A stretch of 64,000 nucleotides of DNA from Paenibacillus sp. JNUCC-31 (GTDB lineage: Bacteria; Bacillota; Bacilli; Paenibacillales; Paenibacillaceae), in NCBI RefSeq assembly GCF_014844075.1, contig NZ_CP062165.1:248001-312000 (forward strand). Direction: 5' to 3'. The position numbers and the translations under genes are program-made. This document shows, in pieces, positions 36,045 to 45,494 of the stretch. Within the stretch, counting starts at the first letter, position 1, and every line of letters begins with the position of its first letter. The notes under the pieces are model-generated. The model worked only from the letters and a program-made list of their open reading frames with translations, did not search any database and was not told where the DNA came from.

Positions 36045-36920
36045 CTAACCTTTAATGGCACCGATCAAGGCGCCTTTCACGAAATATTTTTGCAAAAACG
36101 GATAGACCAGAAAAATCGGAAGGGTCGCTACCATAATCGTGGCGTATTTCAATGTCTCGCCCAATATGATGATCTCATCCTGGGAAGCTCCTTCCGCCAT
36201 GGAGTTTGCCTCGCCAATAATCAAAATTTCTCGCAGGATCAACTGCAACGGATACAGCGACCGATCCTGTAGGAAGATCATCGCGTTAAACCAGGAGTTC
36301 CAGTGGCTTACTCCGTAATACAGGCCTACCACTGCAAGCACGGGCTTGCATAGCGGCAGGAAGATGCGGAACAGAATGCCAAAGTCGTTGGCGCCGTCGA
36401 TCTTGGCCGACTCTTCCAGCGCATCCGGCACTGCCTCGAACGATGTTCGCATAATAATGAGGTTAAATGCGCTTATTGCGGTAGGCAGAATCAGCGCCCA
36501 CAGTGTGTCTGTAATACCGAGCCCTCTGACCAGCAAGTAGAACGGAATTAATCCACCGCTGAAAAACATGGTAAACACGATAAACAACGTAAGCTGCTTG
36601 CGATATTGCAACGTTTTTCTGGACAAGGCGTATGCGGCAAAGGAAGTAAGCAGCAAATTAAGAGCCACGCCTACAATGACAATAAATAACGTGTTTCGGT
36701 AGCCGAGCAGGATCATCGGATTACTGAATACCGCCCAATATGTTTCAAGTGAGAAGCCCAGCGGCTTCCAAAGGATGCCCTTATGCGCCATCATCAGCGC
36801 TGGTTCGCTGAAAGAAGCAAATGCCACGTATAGAATGGGGTACATTGTTACAATCATGAGCGCGGACAAAAACAGCGTATTGCAAACCCGGAATATATGT
36901 TCACCCAAGCTTACTCGCAT
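36045..36920 (-). CDS. Carbohydrate ABC transporter permease, LplC/MalG type
   Basis: 291 residues with six membrane helices. The EAA loop, EESAKIDGANDFGILFRIFL, contacts the ATPase. The pattern ALMIVTMYPILYVAFASFSE and the C-terminal GALIGAIKG are typical of LplC/YtcP-like CUT1 permeases. It forms a heteromer with the product of the upstream gene (12 bases apart) to import oligosaccharide. No ATPase gene is present here, so a shared MsmX-like ATPase elsewhere is expected. Confidence 0.92.
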   Translation of the reverse strand: MRVSLGEHIFRVCNTLFLSALMIVTMYPILYVAFASFSEPALMMAHKGILWKPLGFSLETYWAVFSNPMILLGYRNTLFIVIVGVALNLLLTSFAAYALSRKTLQYRKQLTLFIVFTMFFSGGLIPFYLLVRGLGITDTLWALILPTAISAFNLIIMRTSFEAVPDALEESAKIDGANDFGILFRIFLPLCKPVLAVVGLYYGVSHWNSWFNAMIFLQDRSLYPLQLILREILIIGEANSMAEGASQDEIIILGETLKYATIMVATLPIFLVYPFLQKYFVKGALIGAIKG

Positions 36921-36932
36921 GCGAACCCTCCT

Positions 36933-37886
36933 CTACCACAAACCCGTATTGTTCAACTTCCGGCTTATCCAGTTGGAGCCGATAACAAGCGCGAAGTTAA
37001 TCACGGAGTTGAACAATCCGACAGCGGAGCTGAAACTGAATTGAAAATCTTGAAGCCCGATCCGGTACACATACGAGGAAATCACATCCGCTGTCACATA
37101 CGTGGTCGGATTGTACAACAGAATAACTTTCTCAAAGCCAACGCTCATAATTCGGCCAATGTCCAGGATGAGCAATATAAAGAAAACGGGGAGCAGACCG
37201 GGTAGAGTAACATGAAGCATCTGCTTCCAGCGTCCACCTCCATCGATCTTGCAAGCTTCATATTGCTCAAGATCGATCGCAGACAGCGCGGCCAAATAAA
37301 TAATGGTACCCCAACCTATATGCTGCCATATATTCGACGAAACGAATATTGTCCTGAAAAAAGACGGCTCCAGCAGCATCGTAACCCGCTCACCACCGAA
37401 AAATGCGATAATATCGTTGATGACGCCGTCACTGCTCGTAAAATCCTTGATCATACCGCAAATAATGACAAGCGAAATAAAATGCGGCAAATACGTAATC
37501 GTCTGAATCGAACGCTTGAACAGCGCATTTTTCACCTCATTTAGCAACAAGGCGAGAATAAGCGGAGCGGGAAAACCGAAAATGAGATCGTACAAGCTAA
37601 TCATCAGCGTGTTTTTAAACACCCGCCAAAAATACATCCCGCCAAAAAAGTCTTTGAAATGCTCCAATCCTACCCACGCGCTGCCCCCAATTCCAAGCCG
37701 GGGGTTAAAATCCTTGAACGCAATAATTGAACCGTACATCGGGATATAATGAAAAATAATGAAATATAACAAAACAGGAGTAAGCATCATGTACAAATAC
37801 TTGTTCTTAACTATGTCTTTCGCGATATTAAGCGGCAGACGACCGACATGCGTTACTTTGCTGCGTCCCAGCTTCAACTGAGCCAT
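36933..37886 (-). CDS. Carbohydrate ABC transporter permease, LplB/MalF type
   Basis: 317 residues with six membrane helices (first LYMMLTPVLLYFIIFHYIPM). The EAA loop reads QYEACKIDGGGRWKQMLHVTLP. GSIIAFKDFNP and the C-terminal SNWISRKLNNTGLW are typical of LplB-type permeases. Partner of the downstream LplC-type permease and of the upstream lipoprotein. It lies about 100 bases after the binding-protein gene, from which a stem-loop separates it. Confidence 0.92.
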   Translation of the reverse strand: MAQLKLGRSKVTHVGRLPLNIAKDIVKNKYLYMMLTPVLLYFIIFHYIPMYGSIIAFKDFNPRLGIGGSAWVGLEHFKDFFGGMYFWRVFKNTLMISLYDLIFGFPAPLILALLLNEVKNALFKRSIQTITYLPHFISLVIICGMIKDFTSSDGVINDIIAFFGGERVTMLLEPSFFRTIFVSSNIWQHIGWGTIIYLAALSAIDLEQYEACKIDGGGRWKQMLHVTLPGLLPVFFILLILDIGRIMSVGFEKVILLYNPTTYVTADVISSYVYRIGLQDFQFSFSSAVGLFNSVINFALVIGSNWISRKLNNTGLW

Positions 37887-37949
37887 CTCCTACTCCTCCT
37901 ATCCACATCCAGCATCATCGGAAGGGGATGGCTGCACCATTCCCTTACC

Positions 37950-37977
37950 CCCACGGCAGCCTGCAGCCAACCGTGGG
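37950..37977 (-). other. Stem-loop between binding-protein and permease genes
   Basis: CCCACGG pairs with CCGTGGG around a 14-base loop just after the binding-protein stop codon. Such hairpins commonly raise the level of binding-protein mRNA over that of the permeases. Confidence 0.5.
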
Positions 37978-37990
37978 ACAATACATGGAG

Positions 37991-39649
37991 TTATCTGTTG
38001 TTGTAGCGGTCCAAGGCGCCTTGATAGATGTCGATTACCTCGCGAATCCCCATATCTTCCAGCTGCTTCACAAAGCTGTCGAACTTGTCGAGCGGCTCGT
38101 TCCCCATTACAAATTTGATAAACATTTCTTCCAGATACGTGTTGATTGCCGTCATCGTCCGCGCTACCTTCTTGCTCTCATCTACAGTAGGCGTAATGAA
38201 CGCGGGCAAAACATGTTTCGCCGCATCGGTCTCTGACCAAACCTGGACCGCCTCGTCCTGTTGTGGGAACGTGTTGGTCGTTTTTTGCTCATGCATCGGA
38301 AATGGACCGTTCGGAACCGTATATTGCGCCAACATCTGCTGTGAAGTGTACTTATCGTTTTTTACGATCATATCGGTAAATTTCGGGACGCCGTTGTCCA
38401 TCGTGTAGCTTTCGCCTTCAACGCCGAAGTTGTACACCATAGTCCCTTGCTCGCTAAATGCAAAGTCCAGCCATTTTACGATCGTTTCGAGGTCTTTCGC
38501 CGATGTCGTCACAGCCGCACTTGCTTTCGGGTTATATTTGAAATCGAGCTGTCCGGTGAACGGTTTTTCGCCTGCTTTCAATACCGGATAAGGAGCTGCT
38601 ACGAGATCAAAAGCCGGATTTTGGGCTTTGCCGGACTCCAGCCATTTGCCCATGCCGCCGCCCAGCAGGAAGACAGTTGCGCCGGACTCGCCGTTCAGAA
38701 GCCGCTTATCCAGCGTGTTGCGCTCGACGATCGGGAAGTCTTTATCAATCAGCCCTTCGGAATACCACTGGCGGAACAACGTCATAACATCCTTGTATTG
38801 CGGATCTAACGGGCCGTATTTCACCTTGCCTTGGTCGTCAATATAGAAGCCGTGCGACGTTTTGTATGCCCCGAAGAACGCGTCCTGCAAATTCATCTTG
38901 TTCGCGTATAGCGCAGTCAGTGGTGCTACAGCGCCTTTTTTCTCTTTGAACGCCGTCAGAACCTTATGCCAATCGTCTATCGTTACAGGCAATTGCAGCC
39001 CCAACTCATCCAACCAATCTTTGCGCAGCATTGGTCCGCGGAAGACTAATCCTTCCGTGTTGCGCACCATCGGGAAGACGTAATACTGGCCACTGTCGGT
39101 TTTTACCATTTTATCCAGCTCTGGATTAGCCTCCAACATCTTCTTCAGGTTAGGCGCATATTGATCGATCAAATCGTTTAGCGGTATGATAACCCCGTCT
39201 GAAATCGCCTTCTCCGGTCCACCCGGATAAATACTCCAGTCATACTCCAGTACATCAGGCAGCTTGCTGGAAGCCAACAACAAATTAAACTGCTCTTCAG
39301 CTTGACCGTCGGTCGGGTGGATGTAGTTCACTTTCACGCCGGTAGCTTCTGCAATCGCCTTCCCGATTGGCGCTTCCGCCAGATTCGTTGTAAATGTAAT
39401 CAGGTTTCCGTTGATTGGAGCCCAATACGAGAAAGTATCTTTCGTATCCAGCGGATACACCGTCTTACCCGATCCCTCGTTGCCTTTGCTTACGCCATCG
39501 CCGACCGCGCTTTGAGCCGGCTCTGTCTTATCCTTGTTTCCGGAGCCGCCATTACTGGAGCATGCGGTTATCAACAATGAAAGTACCATTACGATCCCCA
39601 GTGTGAGCTGCAGCCTTTTACGAGTTTTGCCGTTGCGATTTTTCGCCAC
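37991..39649 (-). CDS. Extracellular sugar-binding lipoprotein, LplA type
   Basis: 552 residues. The GTG at 39649 is chosen because GGAGGGG lies five bases upstream and the product then begins with a proper lipoprotein signal (RKRLQLTLGIVMVLSLLITACSS split here as LGIVMVLSLLITAC, lipobox ITAC). The longer frame to 39757 would bury it. The mature protein is a large type-I solute-binding protein (NLLLASSKLPDVLEYDWS, DDWHKVLTAFKEKKG), as paired with LplB/LplC permeases. It captures oligosaccharides, here probably lyase products, at the outer membrane face. First gene of the transport operon after a terminator at 39807. Confidence 0.9.
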   Translation of the reverse strand: MAKNRNGKTRKRLQLTLGIVMVLSLLITACSSNGGSGNKDKTEPAQSAVGDGVSKGNEGSGKTVYPLDTKDTFSYWAPINGNLITFTTNLAEAPIGKAIAEATGVKVNYIHPTDGQAEEQFNLLLASSKLPDVLEYDWSIYPGGPEKAISDGVIIPLNDLIDQYAPNLKKMLEANPELDKMVKTDSGQYYVFPMVRNTEGLVFRGPMLRKDWLDELGLQLPVTIDDWHKVLTAFKEKKGAVAPLTALYANKMNLQDAFFGAYKTSHGFYIDDQGKVKYGPLDPQYKDVMTLFRQWYSEGLIDKDFPIVERNTLDKRLLNGESGATVFLLGGGMGKWLESGKAQNPAFDLVAAPYPVLKAGEKPFTGQLDFKYNPKASAAVTTSAKDLETIVKWLDFAFSEQGTMVYNFGVEGESYTMDNGVPKFTDMIVKNDKYTSQQMLAQYTVPNGPFPMHEQKTTNTFPQQDEAVQVWSETDAAKHVLPAFITPTVDESKKVARTMTAINTYLEEMFIKFVMGNEPLDKFDSFVKQLEDMGIREVIDIYQGALDRYNNR

Positions 39650-39806
39650 TTGAGCCCCTCCGTTCTTTTCGTCTCGAATAAGTTGCTTTGAATACGCTTT
39701 CAACATAACGTTAATCCGGTGCCTCAAGCCATCGTTAAAACCTAAAATATACTTCATTTTCTCAAAAATGAGGGTAACAAAACCGAATGTTTGCCACTTT
39801 TTCTTA

Positions 39807-39851
39807 AAAGAAAAGCCCGAGAGCTACTTGACTTCCCTGTAGCGCCCGGGC
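39807..39851 (-). terminator. Terminator overlapping the end of the AraC regulator gene
   Basis: GCCCGGGCGCTAC pairs with GTAGCTCTCGGGC on the minus strand and is followed by TTTTCTTTT. The stem includes the regulator's stop codon region. It separates regulator transcription from the binding-protein operon. Confidence 0.7.
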
Positions 39852-42178
39852 GTTATCCCTTCAAACTTTTTGAATATGCGGTGGAAGGTATTCACATCGT
39901 TGTAACCAACCTTCAGCGATATTTCGCTGACCGTATATTCCCCGTCGGTTAGCAGCAATTTGGCCTGCACCAGCCGCGTCTTGTTAATATAATCGAGTAG
40001 GGATTCGCCGGTGAGATCCTTGAATAGTTTGGAAACATACGACGGTGTCATGGAGAACGCTTCCCCGATCATCGAAATGTTCAGGTTCTCGTCCTGGTAA
40101 TACTCGTTGACATATTTCATGACCTTATCGATTAGCGGATTGCTGCAGTATTCACGGTTATTATTAACGTAGTCGCACAGAAGCTCCAACATATCGTAAA
40201 GCTTGCTGCGCATCTCCCCTACCGTCTGGCATTGCATCAGGCGTTCGATGGCGCGCACTCCGTCAGGCATATCCGGCTTGCCCGCGATGCGGATTTCGCC
40301 GATTACTTTTTGCAGCGTAGCCATTAGATCGAACATGAGACATTTGGTTGTATGAAAAGGAAACGGCTCCGTCGTCACATTTTTCTGAATGATCTCCCCG
40401 ACGAACACTTTCGCCTTATCGAGCTGCCCCTCGCGAACCATAGCGATCAACTGCTGCTCAGCCTTGAGCGGATAAAAATAACCACCTGGAGCAGCCCCCG
40501 GGTTGTCGTTGCCGCTCAGGTCCCCATAATGAATAATTCCCCCGCTGCCTGCAATGATACGATATTCCATCGCCTCAATCGCTTCCTGGAACGCCTGGAA
40601 GATGCCATATTCGCCCTTCTGTTGTGCGCTGATAGCGGCGGTCAACTGGACATGGGCATGATTGGAAATGAACGACATCGTTTCTTCAGCGATGTGCATC
40701 AGCTCCCCCCGCTGCTCCGCCGGCGATGCAAGCTGATGGTTGACGATGCAGGCGAGCAACTCTTGGTCCAGCTCTACCGCATAGGCGTTCACTGACTTTC
40801 GCGCGACCTCCTCGACCACGTTGGCGATCAGAAAGTGCAGCAACCGCTTGTTATGGACCTGATCCTCATTCTTCCGATGGAACTTGCCGAAATGCTCGAT
40901 GCGCAGCAAAATAACAGAAAACCCGCCCAGCGGGAAACGCAGATCATAAGCTGAGAATGATTCGTACAACGGGATATGGCTGTCGAGTTGCCCCTTCAGC
41001 AGTCGCTGCAAAAAGTGCGATCTAAGTGTATTGTTATGCTGATTCAGCTTGTAATGAAGCTCCTCCTTCTCATGGAAGGTACTGCTCAGCGCCTGCTCCA
41101 GAAACGAGTATTCATTGGAGCCGCGATCAAAGGTAAAACCCGCCTTGAACGACAAGCTCTGGATCAGCGCATGGATCGGTAGGTAGTTTCGCTTGAGGAG
41201 CCAATACGTCACGCCACCGCCAACAATAAGGCAAAGCAAGATGCTGGCGATCGTCAATTGCTCTACCACGTTCATCTTCTGGTGATATACGTTCGTCGGC
41301 AGTGTCATCACATATTTCCATCCCGTAATGGAAGAGGTAGTGTAGGATGCAACAAGCTGGCGACCGGCAGTCTCGATCTCAAGTTGTCCCGATTCTTCCG
41401 GCATGTCGCCGTATAGTAGAGCAGGTTCCGACAGCGACTCGCCCGTAGACGCAATGAACCGGTTGTCTTCATCCAGAATAAAGATCGTACCTTTCTCAGG
41501 CACCGAAGCCTGCTCAAGCAGCTTGCTGCGGTCAATCATGAACAGTAAGACAGCTCCAGGTTGGTTCATGATTGTTGAGTTTACATTTTGAGCATACATG
41601 ACCGTAGGCCGCCACTCATTCTCTTCAGACACAACAACGGAGTGGTAGCCTTTAATGTACCATTGGTCAAAATATGCTCGAAACGAATGGAACGGCATAT
41701 GCTCTTCAAGGCGAATATGGTCATATAACGATTCGATGTTTATACGGTTGTTGCGGGCGATGACCGTATCGCTATTTTTGTAGTAAATATAAATGCCTTC
41801 AAGAAAATCGTTAGCGATTTCGTATAGCCGCAAATCATTAGCGATTTGGTATATATCGTAGTGGTCTGAATCAGACAGATTGGTATCGGCCGAAATAAAT
41901 GCTCCGATTCGTCTGTTGAGGCTCACCTCGAGGCTTAGATTCTCGATTCCTTTGAACTGGCTATCTATAGCTTGCTCCATCTGAAGAAGAATAGATTGAT
42001 TGGCACGGTTAATTTCAGCCTTTACAACGTTCAGCGTCGCGCCGTATATAACGCCGCTGATCAGAATGGGCACGAGCAGCACCGAGACGTAGGAAAGCAT
42101 CCAGGTCAGAAATACGCTGCGATTTTTATGCCGGAGCTGCTTCAGATAGATTGTCCACCGGTTTCGAGTTTGGGCCAT
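39824..42178 (-). CDS. Membrane-bound AraC-family regulator, YesS-like
   Basis: 784 residues. Membrane helix near 25-45 (WMLSYVSVLLVPILISGVIY), an extracellular sensor domain (about 50-295), a second helix (LTIASILLCLIVGGGVTYWLL), and a cytoplasmic part ending in an AraC helix-turn-helix pair (LNISMIGEAFSMTPSYVSKL and TVSEISLKVGYNDVNTFHRI). This one-protein sensor-regulator design accompanies LplABC-type sugar loci in Paenibacillus and Bacillus. It lies between the cytoplasmic PL6 gene and the transport operon and probably activates both in response to oligosaccharide outside the cell. Confidence 0.9.
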   Translation of the reverse strand: MAQTRNRWTIYLKQLRHKNRSVFLTWMLSYVSVLLVPILISGVIYGATLNVVKAEINRANQSILLQMEQAIDSQFKGIENLSLEVSLNRRIGAFISADTNLSDSDHYDIYQIANDLRLYEIANDFLEGIYIYYKNSDTVIARNNRINIESLYDHIRLEEHMPFHSFRAYFDQWYIKGYHSVVVSEENEWRPTVMYAQNVNSTIMNQPGAVLLFMIDRSKLLEQASVPEKGTIFILDEDNRFIASTGESLSEPALLYGDMPEESGQLEIETAGRQLVASYTTSSITGWKYVMTLPTNVYHQKMNVVEQLTIASILLCLIVGGGVTYWLLKRNYLPIHALIQSLSFKAGFTFDRGSNEYSFLEQALSSTFHEKEELHYKLNQHNNTLRSHFLQRLLKGQLDSHIPLYESFSAYDLRFPLGGFSVILLRIEHFGKFHRKNEDQVHNKRLLHFLIANVVEEVARKSVNAYAVELDQELLACIVNHQLASPAEQRGELMHIAEETMSFISNHAHVQLTAAISAQQKGEYGIFQAFQEAIEAMEYRIIAGSGGIIHYGDLSGNDNPGAAPGGYFYPLKAEQQLIAMVREGQLDKAKVFVGEIIQKNVTTEPFPFHTTKCLMFDLMATLQKVIGEIRIAGKPDMPDGVRAIERLMQCQTVGEMRSKLYDMLELLCDYVNNNREYCSNPLIDKVMKYVNEYYQDENLNISMIGEAFSMTPSYVSKLFKDLTGESLLDYINKTRLVQAKLLLTDGEYTVSEISLKVGYNDVNTFHRIFKKFEGITPGRYREVK

Positions 42179-42199
42179 AGGTTCTCCTCCATGTTAGCT

Positions 42200-43381
42200 T
42201 TATTCGGAGTCGGGACCGACGTCAATTCTTGTCAGAATAGCCGGACAACGAATATCCGCGACATCCGCTTTATGATTGTTAATACAAATCGCCGGAGACG
42301 GCCGGTATTCATAAATGGCCGACTGCTCCTTGCCGCATATTTGATTGTAAGCGATTACACATTGCTCCGGCGCATAAGGAACCCGCTTGCCGAGCGTAAT
42401 GCCGTGACGACAATTGACAATCGTATTGTTCACTACACTGGCGCGATAGACGCGCCAATGTTTCCTCAGCTCCTCCTGCGTCGGCGCCTCGGGATAGCCA
42501 TCCGGTCCGCCATCGTAGTTGCCGCCGTCAATGAGCAGCGCATCCAACGTTAAGTTTTCCATATAATTATCAAAAATGTGATGGTCGTTGCCGTAAATGC
42601 GAAATCCGCCCATTTCTTCCTTCACGCCATCGCCGATAAACACATTATTATGAAAGCGATTACCATGTCCGTGACGGGCTGTCACTTGGCCGGCTGAGTT
42701 AAGGAATGTGTTGTGCCGAACTGTATTATAGCAGCTTTTTACCGAAATAATCTCGGGCTCTCCGTCGCAATTTTCAAATAGGTTGTGTTGAATTGTAATA
42801 TAGCCGTTCGACAGAGAGATGCCGGACAGGCCGAGCCGGATCGCTTCAAGCCCATTCACGACACGCGGGCCAATATGATGAAAATAATTATATTCAATGA
42901 CATCATGCTGTGAGATTTGTCCACCGTCGCCATCAAAAATAACGAGCGGTCCGAGGTCGGCCTTTGGCCCGAACTCGTTACGTTCGATCCGGTTCCAGCC
43001 GCTGCCGCTTCCCATCACAGACAGCAGGCTATACTCCGCCCCAACCTGTCGCGGCTCAAATCTATTCCGCGCAATCCTCACATGCCGCGAACCATCCAGA
43101 ATGATAGATTCGCGCTGCCTGACCTGGAAATGCAGCCCCCATACCTCTATATAAGCAGAGTTCAAGATGCGTATACTTGATTCTCCAGCTATCGTCGCTT
43201 TTCCTTTATTTATAGCGCGTATGCTTAATATTTCGGTGTCCGATCCCACTTTGCCTTCAATAATATAGTCTTCATTCCGGTCGTAAACGCCGTCTGCCAA
43301 CAAGATCGAAGAACCAGGTTCTGCCCGGCCAATGGCTGCCGCCAACTCGTCGCTACTCGCTACCCAATAAATAGTAGTCAT
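42200..43381 (-). CDS. PL6-like polysaccharide lyase without signal peptide
   Basis: 393 residues. The start at 43381 follows an AGGGTGG site; the longer frame to 43597 has no ribosome site and encodes no signal peptide. The beta-helix is clearly related to the secreted lyase: NRIERNEFGPKADLGPLVIF, ISQHDVIEYNYFHHIGP, DGEPEIISVKSCYN and VTARHGHGN, keeping the catalytic Lys and Arg. Lacking a signal and binding modules, it probably cleaves imported oligosaccharides in the cytoplasm before GH88. The stop is 21 bases upstream of the AraC gene. Confidence 0.88.
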   Translation of the reverse strand: MTTIYWVASSDELAAAIGRAEPGSSILLADGVYDRNEDYIIEGKVGSDTEILSIRAINKGKATIAGESSIRILNSAYIEVWGLHFQVRQRESIILDGSRHVRIARNRFEPRQVGAEYSLLSVMGSGSGWNRIERNEFGPKADLGPLVIFDGDGGQISQHDVIEYNYFHHIGPRVVNGLEAIRLGLSGISLSNGYITIQHNLFENCDGEPEIISVKSCYNTVRHNTFLNSAGQVTARHGHGNRFHNNVFIGDGVKEEMGGFRIYGNDHHIFDNYMENLTLDALLIDGGNYDGGPDGYPEAPTQEELRKHWRVYRASVVNNTIVNCRHGITLGKRVPYAPEQCVIAYNQICGKEQSAIYEYRPSPAICINNHKADVADIRCPAILTRIDVGPDSE

Positions 43382-43642
43382 TTTCCCACCCTGCTTCCTA
43401 TAGAATAGGCGGATATGATCCGTAACTTCACAACCTCTATTATGAAAGATACGTTTCCCATGCCATAGTGTAAAAAATGAAGCAATCATAAAAATGTAAA
43501 CTGAGGCGAAAAATGAGTGGGATTTATCGCATTGCAAGCTGTGAATTGCAACCTGCCGGTGTACAATAAAATGAGAAAGGACGTATCCCGACATCAAAAT
43601 CGTGGATACGTCCCCATTGTTGTTGCCCGCTCTCCCGCCCGC

Positions 43643-44353
43643 TTACCCAAAAAAGAAGTATGCAACCTTCATTTCTTCTTCTTTCAACAGCAACTTTTGT
43701 GCCGCTTCTAGCAAAGGCGTGCGGTCATAGACAAGACTTTTCATCGCTATTTTGCCATCGGTAATCGTGAAATAGTGCGCTTCTTTCGACGGATCGTCGC
43801 GCCGACGGTAAGACACGCTTCCGGGATTTAGCCATAAACTGTTGTCACTCAAATAATGAATGCATCTGCGATGTGTATGTCCGAAAATAATACGGCGACC
43901 TTCGACGGCCCCAATTGTCCTGCCGTTGCGTTCCGCCCAGAAAGCATCGTACTTGGGCAAGCTATCAATCGTCAGATAGTTTTCGTACAGATGCTGCATT
44001 GTATAGCTATAGCCGTCCATCTCGAATATGCGGTAGACAGGTATGCTTTCGAGGAAGGAAATTTCCGCTTCGCCGAGCAGCCTTGCGTTGTAATGTGCCC
44101 ACTTGATCTCATCCTCCGCCACATCATGACCGCTATTGCCGTTTCGGTACAGGTCGATAATAGTGTCGTCATGGTTGCCGCGAACGCAAATTGCATCGTT
44201 CTTATGCACCCATTCGATAACTTCCCGCGGGAAAGGCCCGTAGTCTACAAGATCTCCCGCGCAATAAATTACGTCACAATCGGGTTCTGCCTTACGGATC
44301 GATTCCAGCGCTTTGACGTTGCTGTGAATATCCGAAATAATTAAAGCTTTCAT
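43643..44353 (-). CDS. Calcineurin-like metallophosphoesterase, YfcE/MJ0936 type
   Basis: About 236 residues: ALIISDIHSNVKALES, CAGDLVDYGPFPREV, CVRGNHDDTI and IIFGHTHRRCIHY supply the metal ligands, and LNPGSVSYRRRDDPSKEAHY completes the family pattern. A small cytoplasmic phosphodiesterase or phosphatase. The start at 44353 has GGGAG upstream. It precedes the cytoplasmic PL6 gene by about 260 bases; whether it belongs to the locus is not clear. Confidence 0.85.
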   Translation of the reverse strand: MKALIISDIHSNVKALESIRKAEPDCDVIYCAGDLVDYGPFPREVIEWVHKNDAICVRGNHDDTIIDLYRNGNSGHDVAEDEIKWAHYNARLLGEAEISFLESIPVYRIFEMDGYSYTMQHLYENYLTIDSLPKYDAFWAERNGRTIGAVEGRRIIFGHTHRRCIHYLSDNSLWLNPGSVSYRRRDDPSKEAHYFTITDGKIAMKSLVYDRTPLLEAAQKLLLKEEEMKVAYFFFG

Positions 44354-44573
44354 AATCGATTCAACTCCCTTAGATTCAATATTCTCAGCAGTACCGTCAC
44401 CACATCCGCCCACGTTGTAACCCTATCTGACCATTCCCATTAATCGGTAGCCTTCGGACAATATTCAGGACTCTCCCTCCTTTATATAAAAAAATGGAAC
44501 ATTGATAAATCGCCAAAAGCGAAAATTGCCCTCCAATAGTCCAACTTCTTATCTACAATTTCTGGAATGGACA

Positions 44574-44865
44574 TCAAATCTTAAAAAATCCACTCTTATG
44601 ATCGGTATTGGCATTTAGTTTTTTTGGATGCCCGAGTCCTTTCTTGCTTCGTAACTCTGCATTTGGGAGTAGACTTGCAAGAGCCTGTGCCCCACTGCGT
44701 AGTGGAGATGGACTTTCGACCCCTTCCAAAACGAGAGATGGTTGAGAAATCCCTTTTCCCAGATGAGAGGGTAAAGCACTGCCAGACATATAACCTTGCA
44801 TCAATCTAGCATCGTATGGAAGCGTATGGGCAACAGACATAAGATTAGCCCATACGCCAGGCATG
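44574..44865 (-). pseudogene. C-terminal remnant of an alpha/beta hydrolase
   Basis: The frame begins MPGVWANLMSVAHTLPYDAR and continues PSLVLEGVESPSPLRSGAQA and LASLLPNAELRSKKGLGHP. This is the cap-and-histidine third of an alpha/beta hydrolase (GLGH holding the catalytic His). The nucleophile elbow and everything before it are missing, and there is no ribosome site before the ATG. Confidence 0.65.
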
Positions 44866-44999
44866 ATTAGGTTTTCCTCCAGGTTCCGGGTAAGAAATCC
44901 GGATGGCTCCAGAACTTGGATGAAGTCCGTCTGCTTCCACTAACACCCCTGCTTTGGCCAACTCTTCATTAAACCGCATCATCGCTTCATTCTCTTCTA
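44845..44999 (-). pseudogene. Remnant of a YCII/DGPF-domain protein
   Basis: Starting just after the HIT gene, the minus strand reads EAMMRFNEELAKAGVLVEAD and GLHPSSGAIRISYPEPGGKP, then stops at 44845. This is the N-terminal half of a YCII-related (DGPF) protein. The DGPF motif is missing, and the frame runs into the hydrolase remnant, so a deletion joined two genes. Confidence 0.7.
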
Positions 45000-45001
45000 C
45001 C

Positions 45002-45484
45002 TTAAATGTTTTCCTTTATCCAAGAACGCAACATATCAGCATAGAAAGAACGTTCATCAGGATCGGACGGAGAACCCTTTGACAGATAAAGTTGATCATT
45101 CACATATCTAGGGTAAACATGGAGATGATAGTGCCACACGTCTTGATTGCCTGCTGGCTCATTATGTTGTCTCGTAGAAATTCCATCACAACCATATGTA
45201 CTTTTCATTGCAAATGCTGTAAGCTGAGCCGCGCGGTGAATTTCAACAGCGTAATCCGCAGGGAGTTCAAAGATGTTCTCGAAATGTTGATTAGGAACAA
45301 CAAGAACATGTCCTTTATTGTTTGGCCACCATTTGCTCGCTATAAATGCCGTTACCTTTTCATTCTGATAGACGATATCCCTTTGTTTTGTTCCCTGATT
45401 AGGTTGCTCAATACCCCAAATATGACAAAATGGACATTCGTATCCTTCGGGCCTATGTGAAAATGATGCTGCCATCTTTCTCAT
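45002..45484 (-). CDS. HIT-family protein (nucleotidyl hydrolase/transferase)
   Basis: 160 residues: a CPFC zinc-type pair near the N-terminus, GHVLVVPNQHFENIFELP in the middle and the histidine triad HYHLHVYPRY near residue 120. HIT proteins hydrolyse nucleotide conjugates in the cytoplasm. The gene directly follows the TetR regulator (10 bases apart) and is probably cotranscribed. Confidence 0.9.
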   Translation of the reverse strand: MRKMAASFSHRPEGYECPFCHIWGIEQPNQGTKQRDIVYQNEKVTAFIASKWWPNNKGHVLVVPNQHFENIFELPADYAVEIHRAAQLTAFAMKSTYGCDGISTRQHNEPAGNQDVWHYHLHVYPRYVNDQLYLSKGSPSDPDERSFYADMLRSWIKENI

Positions 45485-45494
45485 TCAACTCCTT

